A stretch of DNA of 57,294 nt from Methylobacterium gnaphalii (GCF_007992215.1 NZ_BJZV01000025.1:1-57294); one strand, 5' to 3'; counted from the stretch's first letter, positions 1-8,893 are shown. The notes: generated by a model not told the origin, from the sequence alone. Made by a program: numbers and translations.

Positions 1-114
1 GACGGAGATATACGGATGGTCCGATCGGGCGTCAACCCGAAAGTGCGCCGCAACAAAGAGACGTCTGTCGCAACGGCGGCGCAGCGAATGCGACGGTCGG
101 TACGAGCGGCTGCC

Positions 115-636
115 TCAGTATCCCTTCTTCGCCTGGGCCAGGGCCCGGCTCAGTCCTTGTGCAACGGCTTCACGCTCCGAGGGTGATGCATCGCGCGCGA
201 CTGCGACATGCTCATGACGAGAGACGAAGGTGAGAGATCTGAGGCCATACTCTTCGTCCTCGACGCGGGTCAGGCGGGTCCAAAGCGGGTTGAAGCGCCA
301 TTCATGCCGCTCCCCACGATGGCTCACCCGCCTCAGCAGCACCTCGATCGGCGAGATCGCCACTTCCTCGAAGGAATGCGCACGCCGGAAGCTCACCTTG
401 AGCGCGACGTAGAGGGCCAGCATGTCGAGACCGAAGAATCCGGCGACCGGCCAGAACCCCTTCGTCAGACAGGCAATCGAGGTGACAAGGGAAACCACGC
501 AGCACGCCGCCATGACGAGGCGGAAGCCATCCTGGCTCAGCGATTGGTGCGGCCTGATCACCGCCGCGTAGATCGGGCGGTCGACCGCGTCCGGATCGAG
601 GCCGTCGGGATGAGCATGGAGGTTGCCGCTCGCCAT
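115..636 (-). CDS. DUF2244 family integral membrane protein
   Basis: The 173-aa product has two closely spaced hydrophobic segments (about residues 40-85, with 'VVSLVTSIACL' and 'FFGLDMLALYVALKV') followed by a soluble part rich in charged residues. This is the layout of DUF2244 proteins, which are widespread in alphaproteobacteria and have no defined function. The ATG at 636 ('MASGNLHAHP') is preferred over the in-frame start at 687 because the latter would run into nth. Only 20 bases separate this start from the divergent nth start, so the two promoters must lie in or overlap the neighbouring genes. The family call is from recognition of the pattern only. Confidence 0.75.
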   Translation of the reverse strand: MASGNLHAHPDGLDPDAVDRPIYAAVIRPHQSLSQDGFRLVMAACCVVSLVTSIACLTKGFWPVAGFFGLDMLALYVALKVSFRRAHSFEEVAISPIEVLLRRVSHRGERHEWRFNPLWTRLTRVEDEEYGLRSLTFVSRHEHVAVARDASPSEREAVAQGLSRALAQAKKGY

Positions 637-656
637 GGGGGCAATATAACGCCCGG

Positions 657-1427
657 ATGCCCGCCAGGAAGACGCCGCCCGTGACAAAACCGACGGCGAA
701 AGCGGGCCGAGCCGCCAAGCCTGCGGGCCGGCTCGAGACGCCGCTCGCCGCGCGGGTCGAGACCACGCCGAAGCCCGTCGATGCGGCGACGCTCTCCGAG
801 ATCTTCTCCAGGCTGCGCGACGCCAACCCGGAGCCGCGCGCCGAGCTGCATTATATCAACCCCTACACGCTGCTCGTGGCCGTGGTGCTCTCGGCCCAGG
901 CGACCGACAAGGGCGTGAACATCGCCACGCGGCCGCTCTTCGCCATCGCCGATACGCCGCAGAAGATGCTCGACCTCGGCGAGGAGCGGGTGCGCCATGC
1001 CATCCGCACCATCGGCCTGTTCAACACCAAGGCGAAGAACGTGATCGCGCTCTCGCGCATCCTGGTGGAACGGCATGGCGGCGAGGTGCCGCGCACCGCC
1101 GAAGAACTCGAAGTGCTGCCGGGCGTGGGCACCAAGACGGCGAGCGTCGTGCTCAACGTCGCCTTTGGCATCCCGCGCATCGCGGTCGACACCCATATTT
1201 TCCGGGTCGCCAACCGCATTCCGCTCGCCGTCGCGGCGACCACGGACAAGGTGCAGGCGGCGCTCGAGCGGATCGTGCCCGAGCCGTTCCTGCTCAATGC
1301 CCATCACTGGCTGATCCTGTTCGGGCGCTACATCTGCAAGGCGCGCCGGCCCGAATGCCCACGCTGCCCGATCGTCGATCTCTGTCGTTACCCCTCGAAG
1401 ACCACGGAGATCGGGGCGGCCGACTAA
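657..1427 (+). CDS. nth: Endonuclease III (DNA glycosylase/AP lyase)
   Basis: Base-excision repair enzyme that removes oxidised pyrimidines and cuts the abasic strand. The 256-aa product carries the helix-hairpin-helix 'LPGVGTKTAS' with the catalytic lysine at K160, the catalytic aspartate in 'VDTHIFRV' (D178), and a C-terminal iron-sulfur loop with C227, C234, C237 and C243 in the C-X6-C-X2-C-X5-C spacing of the family. About 40 Lys/Ala/Pro-rich residues precede the conserved core, longer than in E. coli Nth (211 aa) and common in alphaproteobacteria. No clear Shine-Dalgarno precedes ATG 657. A GTG at 681 is an alternative start. Confidence 0.95.
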   Translation: MPARKTPPVTKPTAKAGRAAKPAGRLETPLAARVETTPKPVDAATLSEIFSRLRDANPEPRAELHYINPYTLLVAVVLSAQATDKGVNIATRPLFAIADTPQKMLDLGEERVRHAIRTIGLFNTKAKNVIALSRILVERHGGEVPRTAEELEVLPGVGTKTASVVLNVAFGIPRIAVDTHIFRVANRIPLAVAATTDKVQAALERIVPEPFLLNAHHWLILFGRYICKARRPECPRCPIVDLCRYPSKTTEIGAAD

Positions 1428-1616
1428 GAGCCAGCGGCGGCTTTGCACGCAGGCGCGATGCCCGACCAACGCGTTGTGCTGCCTCGGCTCATCGGGTAGT
1501 TTGGCAGCCGGCTGCGGCAGATTTCGGCAACGATGTCTTCCGCTGCCCGACCCCGCTCCGGGTCGCCGCGCCGCGGATTCCGCATCAGGTGCCAATCCCG
1601 CAAGGAGCCCCGGCCC

Positions 1617-2411
1617 ATGGACTTCCTCAAACCACGGTACATACCCATGAACCGCCGCCGTCGCATTTACGAGGGCAAGGCGAAGGTCCTCTATGAGGGT
1701 CCGGAGCCGGGGACGCTGATCCAGCATTTCAAGGACGACGCGACGGCCTTCAATGCGAAGAAGCACGAGGTCATCGACGGCAAGGGCGTGCTGAATAACC
1801 GGATCTCCGAGTTCCTCTTCCAGCACCTCAACGACATCGGCGTGCCGACGCATTTCATCCGCCGGCTGAACATGCGCGAGCAGCTCATCCGTGAGGTCGA
1901 GATCATTCCGCTCGAGGTGGTGGTCCGTAACGTTGCCGCCGGCTCGCTGGCGACGCGCCTCGGCCTCGAAGAGGGCACGCAGCTGCCGCGCTCGATCATC
2001 GAGTTCTACTACAAGAACGACGCGCTCAACGACCCGATGGTCTCCGAGGAGCACATCACCGCCTTCGGCTGGGCGACGCCTCAGGAGATCGACGACATCA
2101 TGGCGCTGGCCATCCGGGTCAACGACTTCCTGTCCGGCCTCTTCCTCGGCTGCGGCATCCGTCTCGTCGACTTCAAGATGGAGACCGGGAGGCTCTGGGA
2201 AGGCGACCTGATGCGCATCGTCGTCGCCGACGAGATCTCCCCCGACTCCTGCCGGCTCTGGGACATCAAGTCCGCCGACAAGCTCGACAAGGACCGCTTC
2301 CGCAAGGATCTCGGCGGCCTGATCGAGGCCTATACGGAGGTCGCCAAGCGGCTCGGCATCATGTCCGAGAACGAGAAGGTCCAGGGTGGCGGTCCCCGCC
2401 TCGTCCAGTAA
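1617..2411 (+). CDS. purC: SAICAR synthetase (phosphoribosylaminoimidazole-succinocarboxamide synthase)
   Basis: Cytosolic enzyme of de novo purine synthesis that joins CAIR and aspartate using ATP. The protein opens with 'RRRRIYEGKAK', the nucleotide-binding strand-loop of PurC, and contains 'VVVRNVAAGSL' and 'LVDFKMETGR' typical of the family. The ATG at 1617 is chosen because AAGGAG (1602-1607) lies 9 bases upstream, giving 264 aa. The ATG at 1647 ('MNRRRRIYEG') matches the usual family start and is the main alternative. The reading frame stays open to 1533, but the extra residues are Arg/Ser-rich and unlike the family. Confidence 0.93.
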   Translation: MDFLKPRYIPMNRRRRIYEGKAKVLYEGPEPGTLIQHFKDDATAFNAKKHEVIDGKGVLNNRISEFLFQHLNDIGVPTHFIRRLNMREQLIREVEIIPLEVVVRNVAAGSLATRLGLEEGTQLPRSIIEFYYKNDALNDPMVSEEHITAFGWATPQEIDDIMALAIRVNDFLSGLFLGCGIRLVDFKMETGRLWEGDLMRIVVADEISPDSCRLWDIKSADKLDKDRFRKDLGGLIEAYTEVAKRLGIMSENEKVQGGGPRLVQ

Positions 2412-2414
2412 GCG

Positions 2415-4070
2415 CTAGCGCGGCTCGGCTGGCTCCAGACCGGTCCAGCCCGCCCGGAGCCGGGCGTGGGTCGACAGGTTCGGGTCGAAGCCCGGGTGAT
2501 AATGGGGGTCCTGCGCGAGCAGCGGCCCCCATCTCGTTTCGAGATTGGCGACCTCCCGGTGGTGGCGCGCCTCCGCCTCGGGATTGCGCACACGGCTTGC
2601 AGCCTCGCGGTGATGGAGCACGGCCGAGGGCACCAGCAGGGTGCGCCAGCCCGCTGCGTTCAGGCGCAGGCACAGGTCGACATCGTTGAAATCGACGGAA
2701 AACCGCTCGGCATCGAAGCCGCCGACTGCCCGGAATTTGCGAGCCTCCACCACGAGACAGGCGGCCGTGACGGCAGAGACGCGGTGCGTCGCCAGCAACG
2801 CCCCGAGATAGCCCGACGCATCGCCAGGAAAATGCCGGTGGCCGTGCGTGACGAGGCCGCCACCGGTGCCGAGCACGATGCCGCCATGCTGAATGCGGCC
2901 TTCGCCGTCGAGGAGCTGGGCGCCCACCGCTCCAACCTCTGGACGCAGCGCCTCGCGCACCAGGCGCTCGAGCCAATCCGGCCGGAACGCCTCGACATCG
3001 TTGTTCACGAAGGCGAGCAGGCGGCCCCGCGCTGCCTCGGCCGCCCGGTTGTTCATGCCGGCGAAGTCGAAGGGGCCCGGACAGGAAATTGTGCGGCCGA
3101 GCCCGCGTGTTTCGAGGTCGCGCAGATAGGCCAGCGTCTCCGGCTCGCGGCTGCCATTGTCGCAGACGAGGATTTCCTTGGCCGGCCAGTCGGTGCGCTC
3201 CAGGAGGCTCGCGATGCAGGGCCGGAGCAGATCGAGCCGATCGCGGGTCGGCACGATGAGGCTGACGAGCGGGCGCGGCTCGGGCAGCGGATGCGCGATG
3301 GCAACGATCCCGTCCTCGACCGAGACCTCGCCGCCCTCCCCGCGTCGGTCGAGATCCGCACGCACGGCCGCAAGGCGTGTCTCGGGACCGGAATCGGCGA
3401 GGTCAGCCAGAGGCGAGAACGAGAGAATGCGCGGGAGATGGCAGACGAGACCGCCCGCGGCATCGATGCGCAGACACAGATCAAGCGCCTCCGCCCCCAC
3501 CACGAGATTCTTGCCGAAGGCGGCGAGGCTGTTGCGGCGTAGCGCCAAGACCGGCCCAACGACGTCGAGGCCTCGCAGAAAATCCGGATCGAAGGCCGGT
3601 CGCAGGATCGGCAGCACGGCGCCGTCCTCCCGTTCGGCCAGGGCGTCGCCATAGAGGGCCTGGACCGCCTCGTTCTCCGAAAAAACCTGCGCGATGGCTG
3701 CGGCTGCACCTGCGACGAGGCTGTGCCCGGCCGGAAGCAGCACGATCAGCGGCGCATCGCCGATGGGCGTATCCGAAAGCCGACTGGGTTCGCGAGCGTC
3801 GATCCCGCTGGCCGCGAGTGCCGCGGCAGTCTCCGGCGCGGGCCGGGCACTCGCGGCCAGCCAGAGTCGGTGATCGATGCCCGCGAGCGCCGCAAGCTTC
3901 TGCCGCGACCGCAGGCGCTTTCCCATCAGCCGCGCCCAGGCGACGGCGCGCGCCTCACGCGGATGGCGCAGGAGAGCGGCGGCGATTGTTACGAGCCCGC
4001 GTTTCGGTGTGGTGGCGAAGCGCAAGTGAGCAGGCAGAGCACCGGGGGAAGACGTGTCGCGTTCGCTCAT
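2415..4070 (-). CDS. Family 2 glycosyltransferase (two-domain, first domain degenerate)
   Basis: A 551-aa protein. The C-terminal catalytic GT-A domain starts near residue 269 ('VSLIVPTRD') and has 'VCDNGS', the DXD-like 'FVNND' near 356 and 'DFNDVDLCLRL' near 460, the pattern of WbbL/rhamnosyltransferase-type GT2 enzymes that extend surface polysaccharides at the inner membrane. The first about 230 residues resemble the front domain of tandem GT2 proteins but lack a recognisable DXD, so this half looks degenerate. ATG 4070 is used; the open frame extends to a TTG at 4133 inside a repeat. It is on the same strand as a second, related GT2 gene, suggesting duplication and a shared envelope glycan. 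Donor and acceptor cannot be read from sequence. Confidence 0.85.
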   Translation of the reverse strand: MSERDTSSPGALPAHLRFATTPKRGLVTIAAALLRHPREARAVAWARLMGKRLRSRQKLAALAGIDHRLWLAASARPAPETAAALAASGIDAREPSRLSDTPIGDAPLIVLLPAGHSLVAGAAAAIAQVFSENEAVQALYGDALAEREDGAVLPILRPAFDPDFLRGLDVVGPVLALRRNSLAAFGKNLVVGAEALDLCLRIDAAGGLVCHLPRILSFSPLADLADSGPETRLAAVRADLDRRGEGGEVSVEDGIVAIAHPLPEPRPLVSLIVPTRDRLDLLRPCIASLLERTDWPAKEILVCDNGSREPETLAYLRDLETRGLGRTISCPGPFDFAGMNNRAAEAARGRLLAFVNNDVEAFRPDWLERLVREALRPEVGAVGAQLLDGEGRIQHGGIVLGTGGGLVTHGHRHFPGDASGYLGALLATHRVSAVTAACLVVEARKFRAVGGFDAERFSVDFNDVDLCLRLNAAGWRTLLVPSAVLHHREAASRVRNPEAEARHHREVANLETRWGPLLAQDPHYHPGFDPNLSTHARLRAGWTGLEPAEPR

Positions 4071-4109
4071 CCAGCGGTGCGCCTTCGACTGAAGGGCTTG
4101 CCGGTCCCC

Positions 4110-4200
4110 GTTCCGTCCTTGGGAGCGAAGCAAAGCAATCCAGGGCCGCAGACAGGGCGATAGCCCGTCGGCTTTGAATGGCTTCGCCTGCGGATCGCGA
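4110..4200. repeat. Imperfect palindromic intergenic repeat
   Basis: Between the two glycosyltransferase genes lies a block containing 'gagcgaagcaaagcaatcca' followed about 50 bases later by a diverged inverted counterpart ('ggcttcgcctgcggatcgcg'). Sequences of this type recur in intergenic regions of many alphaproteobacteria and can fold into a long imperfect hairpin. I recognise the type from memory and see only one copy here. Confidence 0.5.
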
Positions 4201-4221
4201 TGAAGATTGTCGAAGCCCCCA

Positions 4222-6315
4222 CTATTCCAGGTCCTCGCCGAAGGTCGTGAGCGAGAGCGCCGGGTGGTAGTACGGGTCGTGGCGGATCACGTTGCGCCAG
4301 CGCGCAGCAAAGGCGTCGGCCTCGCGCTCGAAGCGGCGCCGTTCCTCACCTTTCGGCCGGCCGCGGCTGACCGATTCGAGATGCGACAAAGTGGCCTTCG
4401 GCGTCCAGATCGTCTTGAAGCCACGCGCCCCGAGGCGCAGGCAGAAATCCACGTCGTTGAAATCGATGCCGAAGGTTTCCTCGTCGAAGCCGCCCACCGC
4501 ATCGAATTTGTGACGCTCCACCGCGAGGCAGGCCGCCGTCACTGCCGAGACCTCATGCGCCACCGTCAGCCGGCCGAGATGGCCGGGCGTATCGCCGGGC
4601 CGCCGCCGCAGGATGTGGCCGGCGCGGCCTCCGAGACCAACGACGACGCCGGCATGCTGCAAGGTGCCGTCCTCGTAGAGGAGCTTGGCTCCAACGGCCC
4701 CCACCTCCGGTCGCACGGCCTGGCCCACCATCGCCGAGAGCCAGCCCGGTTCCAGTATGGCGATGTCGTTGTTGAGGAGCACGAGCACCCGTCCGCTGGC
4801 GACGCGCACGCCGGCGTTGGTCATGGCCGAGAAGTTGAAGGGATGCGGATAGGGTTCGATGCGCACCCGCGGGTCAGCGCGTAGCCTCTCGTAGAGTTCC
4901 AGCACCTTCGGATCGGTCGAGCCATTGTCGACGATGACGAGCTCGATTGCGGGATAGTCGGTCTGGCGCAGCACCCCCTCGGTGACACGGTCGATCAGGT
5001 CGAGCCGGTCGCGGGACGGGATGACAATGCTCGCGAGCGGTGCGGGTTGCGGAACCGGCCAGCACAGGTCGAGCACGCCGCCGTGGATCTCTGCCCGGGC
5101 CGGCGAGCCGACGGCGGCGAGGTGTCGATTGAGCGTCGCGGCCCGTCCAGCTGTGTCATCGGGCACCGGCTCGGTTCGGCACAGGATGCGCGGAACATGG
5201 GCGATCCGTTCGGCTGCCGATGTCGCGGCCAGAGTGAAGGCAAGCCCTTGCTCGATCGCATCTTCTCCCAGGCGGTTGCAGAGCCGTCGCGACAGCAACA
5301 TGAGCCCGCCCGGATATCCGGTGACGAGGGCAAGGTCGGGACTCCAGTCCGGCTTGAGGCTCGGCAGGAGGGCTGTGCCTGTCGATTCCTCGTCCGCATA
5401 GACAAGATCCGGCGCGTCGGCCTTGCCGAGGCGGCCGGCCAGGATGTCGAGGGCCTCAGAGCGGAGCTGGTCGCCGGACCGAAGCACGAGCAGGGCGTCG
5501 GCATCGCCTAGATGTGTGGCTGCCGACGCAGTGCCATCCCAGACGGTCTCGGCGATCCGCGGGTTGTGCACGGGACGCTGCCCGGCTCGATCGTCGTCTT
5601 TCCGAGCGATCGTCGCCGACCAAAGGCGGTGCTTCTGCGCAACCAGGCTGGCGAGCGTCGTCCCGAGCGCAGCAGCGTCGGAGCGGCTGACCGAGACGAC
5701 GACACGGATCGCCAGGGCCGATCCGGCGGGCGCCGAGTCTCGCAAGCGCTCCTCACGCCAAGTCCGATAGCGGGACTGGGGTGTGACCGCGCAGGCGCCG
5801 CGCAGGATATCCCGGAAGCGCCGCTCGTTGCCGCGCAGCCGGTTGTAGAGCGCTGGCACCACGCGGATCGGGCGTTTCCCAAGGCATTCCGCGATGACGC
5901 TCGCATGGTCCCGTAAACCGACCCGCTCCAGAGTGAAGCCGGGACCGGCCGCAAGCCGGATCTCCTCGAGATCCCTTGGCAAGAACCCGAGCCAGGAAGC
6001 GGCGCCGAGCGCGACGCCCGGCAACACGAAATCCTGCGAGGCTCCATCGGCGCGTAGGAGCCGGATCAAGGGACGCGACGGCGGCGCGAGAACATCCATC
6101 CGGTAGCTCAGCACGATCCAGCGGTCGCGAAGCCGTCCGGCAGGCACAAGGCGTTGGTCGAAGAGCGGGTCGTCGACGGGCTCGAGTGCGAATGCGGTCT
6201 CGCGGCCGATCCAGCGACCGGCCGGGCGGCATGGTTCTATCGGCGCGATGGCGACTGCATCCCGATGCTGAGCCGGGCCTGGCAGCGGCGAGGGGGACGC
6301 GGGAGCCTGCTCCAT
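4222..6315 (-). CDS. Family 2 glycosyltransferase, large two-domain
   Basis: A 697-aa protein. The C-terminal GT2 catalytic domain begins near residue 428 ('ASIVIPSRD'), with 'IVDNGST', 'LLNND' near 515 and 'DFNDVDFCLRL' near 618. It closely parallels the downstream glycosyltransferase, including 'RPEVGAVGA' and 'VSAVTAACL'. Residues about 200-420 look like a decayed first GT-A domain that keeps 'LVYADEE' and 'PDWSPDLALV' but not a DXD. The N-terminal about 190 residues are unassigned. ATG 6315 is chosen because upstream codons overlap the preceding gene in an Arg-rich frame. Probably acts on surface polysaccharide or glycoprotein at the inner membrane; this is inference from the family. Confidence 0.85.
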   Translation of the reverse strand: MEQAPASPSPLPGPAQHRDAVAIAPIEPCRPAGRWIGRETAFALEPVDDPLFDQRLVPAGRLRDRWIVLSYRMDVLAPPSRPLIRLLRADGASQDFVLPGVALGAASWLGFLPRDLEEIRLAAGPGFTLERVGLRDHASVIAECLGKRPIRVVPALYNRLRGNERRFRDILRGACAVTPQSRYRTWREERLRDSAPAGSALAIRVVVSVSRSDAAALGTTLASLVAQKHRLWSATIARKDDDRAGQRPVHNPRIAETVWDGTASAATHLGDADALLVLRSGDQLRSEALDILAGRLGKADAPDLVYADEESTGTALLPSLKPDWSPDLALVTGYPGGLMLLSRRLCNRLGEDAIEQGLAFTLAATSAAERIAHVPRILCRTEPVPDDTAGRAATLNRHLAAVGSPARAEIHGGVLDLCWPVPQPAPLASIVIPSRDRLDLIDRVTEGVLRQTDYPAIELVIVDNGSTDPKVLELYERLRADPRVRIEPYPHPFNFSAMTNAGVRVASGRVLVLLNNDIAILEPGWLSAMVGQAVRPEVGAVGAKLLYEDGTLQHAGVVVGLGGRAGHILRRRPGDTPGHLGRLTVAHEVSAVTAACLAVERHKFDAVGGFDEETFGIDFNDVDFCLRLGARGFKTIWTPKATLSHLESVSRGRPKGEERRRFEREADAFAARWRNVIRHDPYYHPALSLTTFGEDLE

Positions 6316-6358
6316 AGTGCGCGGCTTATGCGGGACGCCCTCGCGCGCGTCACCCCTC

Positions 6359-7027
6359 TCACTGGGCGTCAGGAGCCGGTTCGGCTGGGGCAGCGACGGC
6401 CTCGGCCGGGGCTTTCCGCGAACGGCGCGCCGCGCTCTTGGCCTTGGGCTTGGCAGCCGAGCCGGCGAGCGCCACTTCGATCTCGTAGCCGACCGCCATG
6501 TCGGCCGGCACCTGCAACCCGTCCTCGACGACCGAGGTCTGGCCGAGCGCGGCGCCCGCCGGCACCGACACCGCGACCTGCCGCGTATGCGTGGCCATGA
6601 CCTTGTCGTTGTACTTGAGTGAGACGGTGAGCGGCGCCTGGAAGGTGCCCGGCCCGCCGGCCGGGCCGAGCAGCGCCCGCACCTGAACGCCGACGCGCAC
6701 ACGAACCCCGCCATCCGGGAGTGGGGCACATTCGCGGCTCATCTGGCCGAAGATGATCTGGTGTCGTAGGCGGCTGGAATCGCCGGAGGCGCCCGCAAAG
6801 GCCTGGATGGCGGCTCCGCCGTCACGCACGTCGATCTGCGGGCAGTACGCCTCGTCCGGGTCCTGGAGCTTCGGGCCCCTCAGGAGCGGAGTCGCGTCAC
6901 CGCCGCTGCTCGAGCCTCCGCCCCCTCCGAACATATTCTTGAAGAAGCTGCCCGATTCCGCCTGCGCCGCACCGATCCCGGCGAGCAAGAGCGTGAGAAC
7001 CGCCGCCGACTGACCCCATCCCCTCAT
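6359..7027 (-). CDS. Exported hypothetical protein
   Basis: The 222-aa product begins with a clear Sec signal peptide (hydrophobic 'AAVLTLLLAGIGAAQA', likely cut after AQA near residue 23). A Gly/Ser-rich linker follows, then a beta-rich domain with two cysteines and a basic, Ala/Lys/Pro-rich tail. I do not recognise a named family. It sits in the minus-strand run between the IalB-like gene and the two glycosyltransferases, 43 bases upstream of the larger one, so it may be co-expressed and act in the periplasm or envelope. Confidence 0.7.
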   Translation of the reverse strand: MRGWGQSAAVLTLLLAGIGAAQAESGSFFKNMFGGGGGSSSGGDATPLLRGPKLQDPDEAYCPQIDVRDGGAAIQAFAGASGDSSRLRHQIIFGQMSRECAPLPDGGVRVRVGVQVRALLGPAGGPGTFQAPLTVSLKYNDKVMATHTRQVAVSVPAGAALGQTSVVEDGLQVPADMAVGYEIEVALAGSAAKPKAKSAARRSRKAPAEAVAAPAEPAPDAQ

Positions 7028-7085
7028 GGTACCGTTTTCCGATTCGTCTCGTCCGCTGCGCCTCTGGCACCGAAATCGGACGATT

Positions 7086-7622
7086 TTATTTCATCGACTC
7101 GAAGCCGGTGTCGAAGCCCTTGAGCGACAAGGGGATGCCGACCCCCTCCTCCGGCGTCTGGAAGACGATGAAGGTCGCCTGCTTGCCGCTTTTGAAGGTG
7201 CGGATCAGGCCGTCATCCATGACGACCTCGGCGACGCAGCCCGTGGTCAGGCAGCGCACGAAGCCGGCGCGGCCGATGTCGTTGGCGTCGATCTTGAGGC
7301 CAAGGCCCGAGGGAAGCAGCACGCCGAGCGGAGCGACCACGCGCAGCAGGTAGCCACGATTGTCGGCCGTCTTCAGCACGATGACCACCAGCGAGAGGTT
7401 CGGCCGGTCCTCGGCAGCGACGTATTGCACGAGCGCGCATTGCTCGGCCTTAGCGCCGGCCGGCGTCTCGCAGCGCAACTGCCAATCGTCGAAGGTCTTG
7501 CGGACCTCGCCCTGGGCCTGCGCCGTGCCTGGCACGGCAAGTCCGAGGGCAAATGCCAGCGCCACGAGAAGGCCCGGCAGATGGCGAACCGTGCGGGGCC
7601 AGCCTACCCGTCGCAACCCCAT
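7086..7622 (-). CDS. Invasion-associated locus B (IalB) family protein
   Basis: A 178-aa exported protein with a signal peptide ending near 'GTAQAQ'. The mature part starts with 'KTFDDWQLRCE' and has 'CALVQY' and the cysteine pair in 'VRCLTTGCVAEV', the hallmarks of the IalB family, named after a Bartonella invasion protein but widespread in non-pathogenic Rhizobiales. ATG 7622 is used because GAGG lies a few bases upstream; a GTG at 7655 is also in frame. Function outside Bartonella is not established; a periplasmic or outer-membrane stress role is a guess. Confidence 0.85.
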   Translation of the reverse strand: MGLRRVGWPRTVRHLPGLLVALAFALGLAVPGTAQAQGEVRKTFDDWQLRCETPAGAKAEQCALVQYVAAEDRPNLSLVVIVLKTADNRGYLLRVVAPLGVLLPSGLGLKIDANDIGRAGFVRCLTTGCVAEVVMDDGLIRTFKSGKQATFIVFQTPEEGVGIPLSLKGFDTGFESMK

Positions 7623-7982
7623 GCTCAGCCTCACGCGCCGTCCCTCGCACCACACTCGTGTGTCCCGCGGGGCGCCGGATGCACCGCGAAAAGCCAGGGT
7701 GTTCCGACCATGGAGGGCTGTCGCCTGTCAAGCGACCGAGCGGGCCGAGAAGGCGTCGCCACACCAGCAGCTTGACCGTCGGCCGGATATCCGGCGCACG
7801 CCTCTGACCGCGTGCATCTTTACGTTGACCTTCAAATTTTTTGCAGCCGTGCGCTAAATATTTTGCGGAGACCCGGAAGGTCCACACAGACGAAGCTTGT
7901 TGTATTCAAAATGCGCCGACCTAGAAGCAAAAGCGCAAAGAAAAACTCAAAGACACCATCTGGGATGCCGAGGAACGCTCAT
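7623..7982. other. Intergenic region with perfect 14-bp palindrome
   Basis: No convincing gene between the divergent IalB-like gene and the small ORF at 7983. Positions 7782-7795 form a perfect 14-base palindrome (GCCGGATATCCGGC). The stretch from about 7800 to 7960 is clearly A+T-richer than the surroundings, including a run of T and 'ctaaatattttg', and probably holds the promoter of the oxalate-linked genes. Confidence 0.5.
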
Positions 7983-8132
7983 ATGGCCGCGCACGCCGCC
8001 GACCCTTTGCCCGGCGACGCCACCTATGCCGGGGCCGTTACCGTCCCCGCCTTCGGCCGCTGGGGGCAGCTCGCCATTGCCGTGCTGAAGCCCTGGCGCG
8101 CCCGCGTCGTCGCCCGGAGTGCCGAGGCATGA
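7983..8132 (+). CDS. Possible small protein (49 aa) coupled to the FAH-family gene
   Basis: A 49-codon ORF with GAGGA (7970-7974) 8 bases before its ATG and strongly G/C-ending codons. Its stop overlaps the next start in ATGA (8129-8132), the usual sign of translational coupling. The open frame reaches back to 7812, but that part has A/T-ending codons and no ribosome site. The product has an Ala-rich N-terminus and a basic, Trp-containing C-terminal half ('GRWGQLAIAVLKPWRAR') that could form an amphipathic helix. No family recognised. It may be a short leader peptide, a functional small protein or a relic. Confidence 0.45.
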   Translation: MAAHAADPLPGDATYAGAVTVPAFGRWGQLAIAVLKPWRARVVARSAEA

Positions 8133-8893
8133 CCTTCTGGATCCGCTACACCCATGACGGTCGCGAGGGCTTCGGCCAGCTCGACGGCGACCGCATCGCC
8201 GTCTTCGCGGGAGATCTGTTCGGGGAGGCAACGGCGACAGGTGAGACCCTGGCTCTCGCCGAGGTTACGGTTGCCCTGCCCTGCCGCCCCTCGAAGCTGA
8301 TCGCCCTGTGGAACAACTTCCACGCCATGGCCGAGAAGCAGGAGCTGACGCGTCCCGAGGCGCCGCTCTTCTTCGTGAAGCCTGCAAGCAGCTACGCCGC
8401 CTCCGGCGCCGTGATCGCGATCCCCGAGGCTGCCGGCCGCGTGGTCTACGAGGGTGAGCTCGGCATCGTAATCGGCAAGCGCATCCGCGACGCGGACGAG
8501 GCCACCGCCGCGGAGGCGATCTTCGGCTACACCTGCACCAACGATGTCACCGCGCCCTCCATCCTCAAGGCGGATGCGAGCTTCGCGCAGTGGGTTCGTG
8601 CCAAGGGCCTCGACGGTTTCTCGCCTTTCGGCCCGGTCATCGCCACCGGCATCGACCCTGCGACGCTCACGGTGCGCACGCTCGTGAACGGACGCGAGCG
8701 CCAGAACTACCCTGTCGCCGACATGATCTTCCCGCCGGCCCGCCTCGTCTCGCTGCTCTCGCAGGGCATGACGCTGGAGCCAGGCGATCTCATCGCCTGC
8801 GGCACCTCAAACGGCGTCGGACCGATCCCGAAGGGCGGTACCGTCGAGGTCGCGATCGACGGCGTCGGAACGCTGTCCAATCGCTTCGAGTAG
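8129..8893 (+). CDS. Fumarylacetoacetate hydrolase (FAH) family protein
   Basis: A 254-aa FAH-fold enzyme with the metal-binding motif 'VYEGELGIVIGK' near residues 109-120, 'GYTCTNDVTA' and the late 'GDLIACGTSNGVG' loop. The family includes acylpyruvate hydrolases, 2-hydroxyhepta-2,4-diene-dioate isomerases and oxaloacetate decarboxylases, all acting on 2-oxo or oxalyl-type groups through a divalent metal. It is 146 bases upstream of panE2 on the same strand, suggesting a role with oxalyl, pyruvoyl or oxaloacetate compounds. The exact substrate is not readable. ATG 8129 overlaps the preceding small ORF. Confidence 0.88.
   Translation: MTFWIRYTHDGREGFGQLDGDRIAVFAGDLFGEATATGETLALAEVTVALPCRPSKLIALWNNFHAMAEKQELTRPEAPLFFVKPASSYAASGAVIAIPEAAGRVVYEGELGIVIGKRIRDADEATAAEAIFGYTCTNDVTAPSILKADASFAQWVRAKGLDGFSPFGPVIATGIDPATLTVRTLVNGRERQNYPVADMIFPPARLVSLLSQGMTLEPGDLIACGTSNGVGPIPKGGTVEVAIDGVGTLSNRFE

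Noticed and set aside
6316..6729. N-terminal extension of the large glycosyltransferase
   Set aside because: It is an Arg/Ser/Pro-rich frame lying over the exported-protein gene at 6359-7027, which has a clear signal peptide.
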